Shown: positions 60,956 to 64,000 of the stretch, one piece after another
How the letters are laid out: each line of letters opens with the position of its first letter
Position numbering within the stretch: the stretch's first letter is position 1
Origin: Glandiceps talaboti
Taxonomy: Eukaryota; Hemichordata; Enteropneusta; Spengelidae
Direction: 5' to 3'
Assembly (NCBI RefSeq): GCF_964340395.1
Contig: NC_135552.1
Location: 26,884,681 to 26,948,680 of the forward strand
Length of the DNA stretch: 64,000 bases
Position numbers and translations under genes: made by a program
Notes under the pieces: model-generated
The model's database searches: none
What the model was told of the DNA's origin: nothing
The model's input: only the letters and a program-made list of their open reading frames with translations

Positions 60956-62459
60956 GTACCAAGCCAAATTACTATCATAATAGGGCTCACCTATGATAAT
61001 GCAGACACCTTTATTTTACTGCTCAGATTGCATTTTCAAACTATTAAAGGAACTTGAACCTGAATATGAAGCTCACCTTTTTCACAGTGAGATCCGAAGT
61101 CTTTTATCAGCCGTACCTAAAGATGTTAACTGAAGCTTAGTATGCTAAATTTGATACAAGCACAGAGTATACTGACAAAGGTCATATGTAATGAAAGTGT
61201 AACTATTCAGACCAAAGTACATGGATGTGTGTGTACTTGAAGTATCAAACTCATCATTATCTTTAATTAAAATTCTCTTATCTGTAATGTATCATTATCT
61301 TTGAGACATTCAGGAGATCATGGATGTCGCCATCTGTCTGCCCAATTTTCTTCACGAGTTGTGAACATTGAGTAGATTTTGTGATAAGTTTGATCCCCCA
61401 ACCATGTTTCTATAAGTTTGATCCTTCTAAACATGCTTAACAATGTATACCTGCATATGTAACAACGTGAAACAAACCACGGCATTAACCTCTTGAACCA
61501 TGTGAAGTGAACCATGCAAAGTTGACAGGTCTCGTGACTTCTCTCACCACAGTCAAGCCGCACTATCGTATTTCTGGACCCTATCCACCAGCAAATTTGC
61601 TGACCACGCCATATTCATCATCAAATACCTGGAAATTAGTGCTACTAGTTCAGAGTATGTTTTATTTTAAGAAGTAAGTTATTAGATGATGCTCACAGCA
61701 TCTTTCTGATATTTGCATATAGCAATTTTGATGCAAATTGTTACCTATTAAAAACAACCAATGTGGATTGTTCAAAGTTGGATCATGGTATTTATCAAAA
61801 TTTATTTATCAAAATTTGATTTTAAAAAAAGTAACTGTTCAAGCCAATGTTAAAATGCATACTTTACTACTTTTTTGCAGTAAAGTAGCATGTTTGTAAT
61901 ATACAAGTTGAAGCTGTTCTCCAATTTGTTCTCCAAACAAGAAGACTTCATCATTCATTTTCCAGCTCAAAAACAAAAACAAATGTACACTTTTTCAATG
62001 GAGACCCCCATGCTTATCACATTTGTGACTCAAATACATATTTGATGCCATACACTTTAGACATGTGTCCCCAAATCTAACAAATGTGTGAATCTTTGTA
62101 ATTTCATGTACTTCCAGTTTGTGCGAATTCTTTCAAAAGTTATTATTCCAGTTCAAGAAATCTTTTCCCTAAAGACATCCTTTACTTGCTTGTGTTCAAA
62201 ATAGTTCATTCTTCATTGTTTCACCTTATTTTCAACTACCATAAGTACAATGTACTACCATGTCAAGGTTGGACAGGTATGTCCAATTCTTCGTACCCTA
62301 ACCTTGACCGATACGACTACCCGTACTTTGTACATGCACGTAGATACATTTATTTATAAAATAATGTATGATATATGAATTAAAAGTAGAAACTTTGAAC
62401 TATGGATGGTATAAAACCATATCTATACCGTAGTGACTAAAAATATCCCTTTGTATGCA

Positions 62460-62497
62460 GTCCCTCTATAATGTGGTTTATTCTATAGAGGGACTTT
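62460..62497. repeat. Short perfect inverted repeat
   Basis: AGTCCCTCTATA and TATAGAGGGACT enclose a 14-16-nt loop. Could fold as a hairpin in RNA. Confidence 0.85.
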
Positions 62498-63013
62498 ACA
62501 CTGTAGCACTATTTTCTATCAATTTTCCAATACAATTTGAAATTGCCAATTCCCTTTGTGGAAATTTAGACATACATGTAGCATCAAAACGCATATCAGA
62601 AAAAAGTTTGTCATATAAACTCATTTTATATTTTCATAGTTCAAATGATAGTATCTAACACAACAGTGCAAACAGAGTGAAATTCTTGAAAAACATTAAC
62701 TCGTTAACAGTATTGTGGTGTATAACACTAATTATTGCACTCTGACAAAAAGTTTTCACAGCAATGTTAGTTTACATCGATCGGTGCAAACTTTCTGACC
62801 ACATATACTAATTATTCCTGTGTGGTAATGTCCTTACAGTGTAGCACTGTTCAATGTAGTTGTATCACAGTGCACATAGCATAACTTTTCTTGTGTAAAG
62901 GTTTCTGATGGTGAATATAAAACACTAATTGTCATACTCTGACAGTTGTATTTAACTTACCACATAAACAATTTCCAACCACATCAGAATTTACATTAAT
63001 TATAGCACATCAA

Positions 63014-63333
63014 TTTTCATACAGACTTCAGTGATTGGCTTGTATAATGTTGTATGGGCTAGTGACCCACAGTGACCTCAATTTGCATACAGAGGGCACT
63101 ATTTGTTTTCTATTTTCCATAGGACGCTATTACAGTAGTGCAGGAGTTCTACCAGTGGTTTGCTTTGACTCTGGAAAGAATGTTTCACTGGGAATGTGAT
63201 GTGGTATAAAGCGCTTATTGCCTGGCCTTATCCAGGCACTAGTAGACATCATATTACCCCTCATGTTGTTATGATGCATAAACAGCCCTCGGGGTAATAG
63301 ACCTCTACTAGTGCCTTCATAGCCAGGCAATAA
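63014..63333. mobile_element. Dispersed repeat family, copy 2, with foldback right end
   Basis: Same ordered blocks as 42841-43091. In addition, TTATTGCCTGGCCTTATCCA...GGCACTAGTAGA (63215-63246) is inverted at 63304-63333 (TCTACTAGTGCC...CCAGGCAATAA). No coding capacity. Confidence 0.8.
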
Positions 63334-63782
63334 GTATATATTATTCACTGCAAATTTAAGCCAATTATTGAATTAATGTGTTCTGGTAAAGTTTTTACAG
63401 CAGGGATAGTTTTACATGTATATCAGTGCCAAACTATATAAATATATAAACTGTATAATGCATGCAGGGAAAGATACACAAATACTACCAACAAAAATCT
63501 GACATACATTTATAAATAACTTGTTGTTGAGTATGCATATTAGTAAATAGAGTATGCCAAAGGTTCAAAATTGTCAAACAAATAAATATTTTAATGTAAT
63601 AAATCATTTCATAATGACAATATTGTCCAATTAATATTAAATATTCTATTAAAAACGTGATGTTGTGAAATATCAATTTGATGATTATGAATATGTAGTG
63701 ATAGATTCTTTGAAATATGATCTAATATGATTTCATGAAAATTACATCATTAACGATTCAGTGTAATAATTTGTCCTATATC

Positions 63783-63835
63783 AATCAATCAGTAAATCTT
63801 TATTACGCTACACACACTACCAGAGAGTGTGGTAT
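63783..63835 (-). mobile_element. Possible retroelement 3' tail (minus orientation)
   Basis: atcaatcaatcagtaaatct followed by ttattacgctacacacacta; on the minus strand this is a body ending in a GATT-type tail, comparable to 51650-51890. Extent to the right is unclear. Confidence 0.35.
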
Positions 63836-64000
63836 GGTACAATTTTGAAAAACAAAACGAAATATGAAAGGTTCACAATTGATAAAAAGTATACAATCAA
63901 CTTGCTGCATGGAGCAACTGTATGTGTTTAAACTAGAACACATGAAATGTGCTAGAAGCTTTAAAAGACTTGTCAGTATCAAACACTGTTAAAGACCTAA

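Noticed and set aside
61318-61620. Minus-strand open frame and an AATATGGCGTGG motif near 61.6 kb, possibly a gene start
   Set aside because: No recognisable protein, the ATG after the motif opens only about 20 codons, and no splice structure could be assembled.

Overview
The window is 64 kb of AT-rich animal nuclear DNA: genes split into short exons with GT-AG introns, conserved metazoan proteins, a tRNA-derived SINE, foldback transposons and very many micro- and minisatellites. The proteins are close to vertebrate orthologues, and short palindromes such as TACATGTA are common. I read this as a marine invertebrate bilaterian (a lophotrochozoan, hemichordate or cephalochordate would all fit); the phylum cannot be fixed from the sequence alone.

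Region 1 (1-15.95 kb, minus strand) is the 5' quarter of TRRAP, the giant HEAT-repeat/PIKK-pseudokinase scaffold of the SAGA and TIP60/NuA4 histone acetyltransferase complexes. I placed 21 coding exons by conserved protein sequence and splice sites. Their lengths add up to 2838 nt, exactly 946 codons in one frame, plus a probable 5' UTR exon. The gene runs off the left edge, so the FAT and pseudokinase regions lie outside.

Region 2 (15.8-16.3 kb) is a compact head-to-head promoter between TRRAP (minus) and an RNase P/MRP p25-like Alba protein gene (plus). YY1-like sites lie on both sides and an E2F-like site on the TRRAP side.

Region 3 (16.27-25.42 kb, plus strand) is the RPP25/RPP25L-like gene. 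Three coding exons are firm, with an ATG apparently split by an intron, and a fourth, terminal exon near 25.35 kb is tentative. Its introns hold a 68-bp minisatellite and a 315-bp foldback element built of AGTGCTAGATCTAGCACT palindromes.

Region 4 (25.4-64 kb) has no gene I can support. It holds a tRNA-derived SINE, a clean MITE with a 9-bp target duplication, other foldback elements, a repeat family in two copies (42.8 and 63.0 kb), retroelement-like 3' tails and more than twenty tandem arrays, including a 1-kb G-rich minisatellite, a 209-bp (AG)n tract and a 60-bp array open in one frame.

The most unusual observation is in TRRAP: four separate introns carry tandem duplications that start at or span a splice site. 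One duplicates a 5' splice site in frame and could give a 20-residue insertion. One stacks ten decoy 5' splice sites behind the real one. One triplicates a 3' splice site, and one duplicates the sequence next to a 3' splice site.
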